A stretch of DNA of 6,360 nucleotides from Gammaproteobacteria bacterium (lineage in GTDB: Bacteria; Pseudomonadota; Gammaproteobacteria; S012-40): the NCBI GenBank assembly GCA_015491615.1, contig WFVN01000101.1, forward strand, positions 1 to 6,360, read 5' to 3'. Shown in pieces: positions 6,091 to 6,360 of the stretch. The notes under the pieces are model-generated. The model saw only the letters and a list, made by a program, of their open reading frames with translations. It made no database searches and was not told the DNA's origin. Every line of letters begins with the position of its first letter. The stretch's first letter is position 1. Made by a program: the position numbers and the translations under genes.

Positions 6091-6360
6091 CTATTGCAAC
6101 CAATGTCGGCTCGATGTGCGGTCGATCCCCAGGAGCTTGGCCATGTAATCCACGGCGTGCACCCCCTGGCCGAACTGTTGATCGAGCAATCCGAGGCCTT
6201 CGGTCATCTCGACCATGTAAAGGACGTAGCCCTTGGCGTAGTAGACGTCCTGGACGTAGGGCAGATCGCGGTAGAACCCCTCGTTCTGCAGCCACTCGCG
6301 CACGGCACGGTGGCGTCCCGGGACGTCGGTCACCCCCTGTTGCGGGTCGCGCCCGAAGAG
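6091..6360 (-). CDS. sHdr-operon conserved hypothetical protein (Hyp), C-terminal fragment
   Basis: The reading frame is open from the window edge at 6360 to a TAG stop at 6093-6091, giving the last 89 residues of a longer protein. A GTG at 6333 is in frame, but codons before it stay open and give plausible sequence (LFGRDPQQG), so I treat the gene as truncated by the window. The fragment is soluble-looking, rich in aromatic and charged residues (EGFYRDLPYVQDVYYAKGY), with no cysteines and no membrane segment. I do not recognise a domain. Its identity is inferred from position: sHdr operons have the order hdrC1-hdrB1-hdrA-hyp-hdrC2-hdrB2, and this frame ends 14 bases before hdrC2. Its biochemical role in the complex is not known to me. 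Confidence 0.72.
   Translation of the reverse strand, partial: LFGRDPQQGVTDVPGRHRAVREWLQNEGFYRDLPYVQDVYYAKGYVLYMVEMTEGLGLLDQQFGQGVHAVDYMAKLLGIDRTSSRHWLQ

Noticed and set aside
5366..6148. Plus-strand open frame of 260 codons opposite hdrC2
   Set aside because: Antisense to the two-cluster ferredoxin-like HdrC2 and without any recognisable motif.

Overview
The window is one block of genes, all transcribed from the minus strand (right to left). It is the downstream half of a sulfur-oxidising heterodisulfide reductase-like (sHdr) locus together with its dedicated lipoate machinery. By eye the DNA is GC-rich (well above 60%), genes sit a few bases apart or overlap, and the gene set matches chemolithotrophic or phototrophic sulfur-oxidising Proteobacteria. 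A Thioalkalivibrio/Ectothiorhodospiraceae-like gammaproteobacterium is my best guess, by inference only. No tRNA, rRNA, CRISPR, insertion sequence or other mobile-element signal was seen.

Layout in transcription order. 6360-6091: C-terminal part of the small conserved hypothetical protein (Hyp) that sits between hdrA and hdrC2 in sHdr operons. 6076-5360: sHdrC2, a two-[4Fe-4S] electron-transfer subunit. 5367-4456: sHdrB2, with two complete CCG cluster-binding motifs. 4459-4010: a lipoate-binding protein (LbpA), starting with TTG inside the hdrB2 stop codon. 3994-3596: a DsrE-family sulfur carrier. 3574-3137: a second LbpA. 3109-3081: a hairpin plus T-tract that looks like an intrinsic terminator. 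3064-1934: a LipS-type radical SAM sulfur-insertion enzyme. 1918-851: a lipoate-protein ligase with a fused LplB-like domain, sLpl(AB). 854-1: N-terminal 284 residues of a geranylgeranyl-reductase-like flavoprotein (LipT), also starting with TTG inside the preceding stop codon and running off the window.

How the genes work together, from published work on sHdr systems: sulfane sulfur delivered by TusA/DsrE-type carriers is oxidised toward sulfite by the cytoplasmic sHdr complex, with the lipoyl arm of LbpA as indispensable cofactor protein. LbpA is not modified by the housekeeping lipoate system. It uses a dedicated pathway in which sLpl(AB) loads octanoate or lipoate and the LipS1/LipS2 pair inserts sulfur, with LipT as an associated oxidoreductase. 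This window therefore holds half of an enzyme complex, two copies of its carrier protein, a sulfur carrier, and most of the carrier's maturation enzymes. HdrC1, HdrB1 and HdrA should lie just beyond position 6360, and LipS2 may lie beyond position 1.

The system is already described in outline, so I do not claim a new one. The points most worth a second look are the two divergent LbpAs flanking a DsrE protein, the terminator separating the carrier genes from the maturation genes, and two TTG starts at identical TTGA overlaps that an ATG-only gene caller would lose. No stretch of 300 bases lacks a gene; the longest gap is 72 bases (3065-3136).
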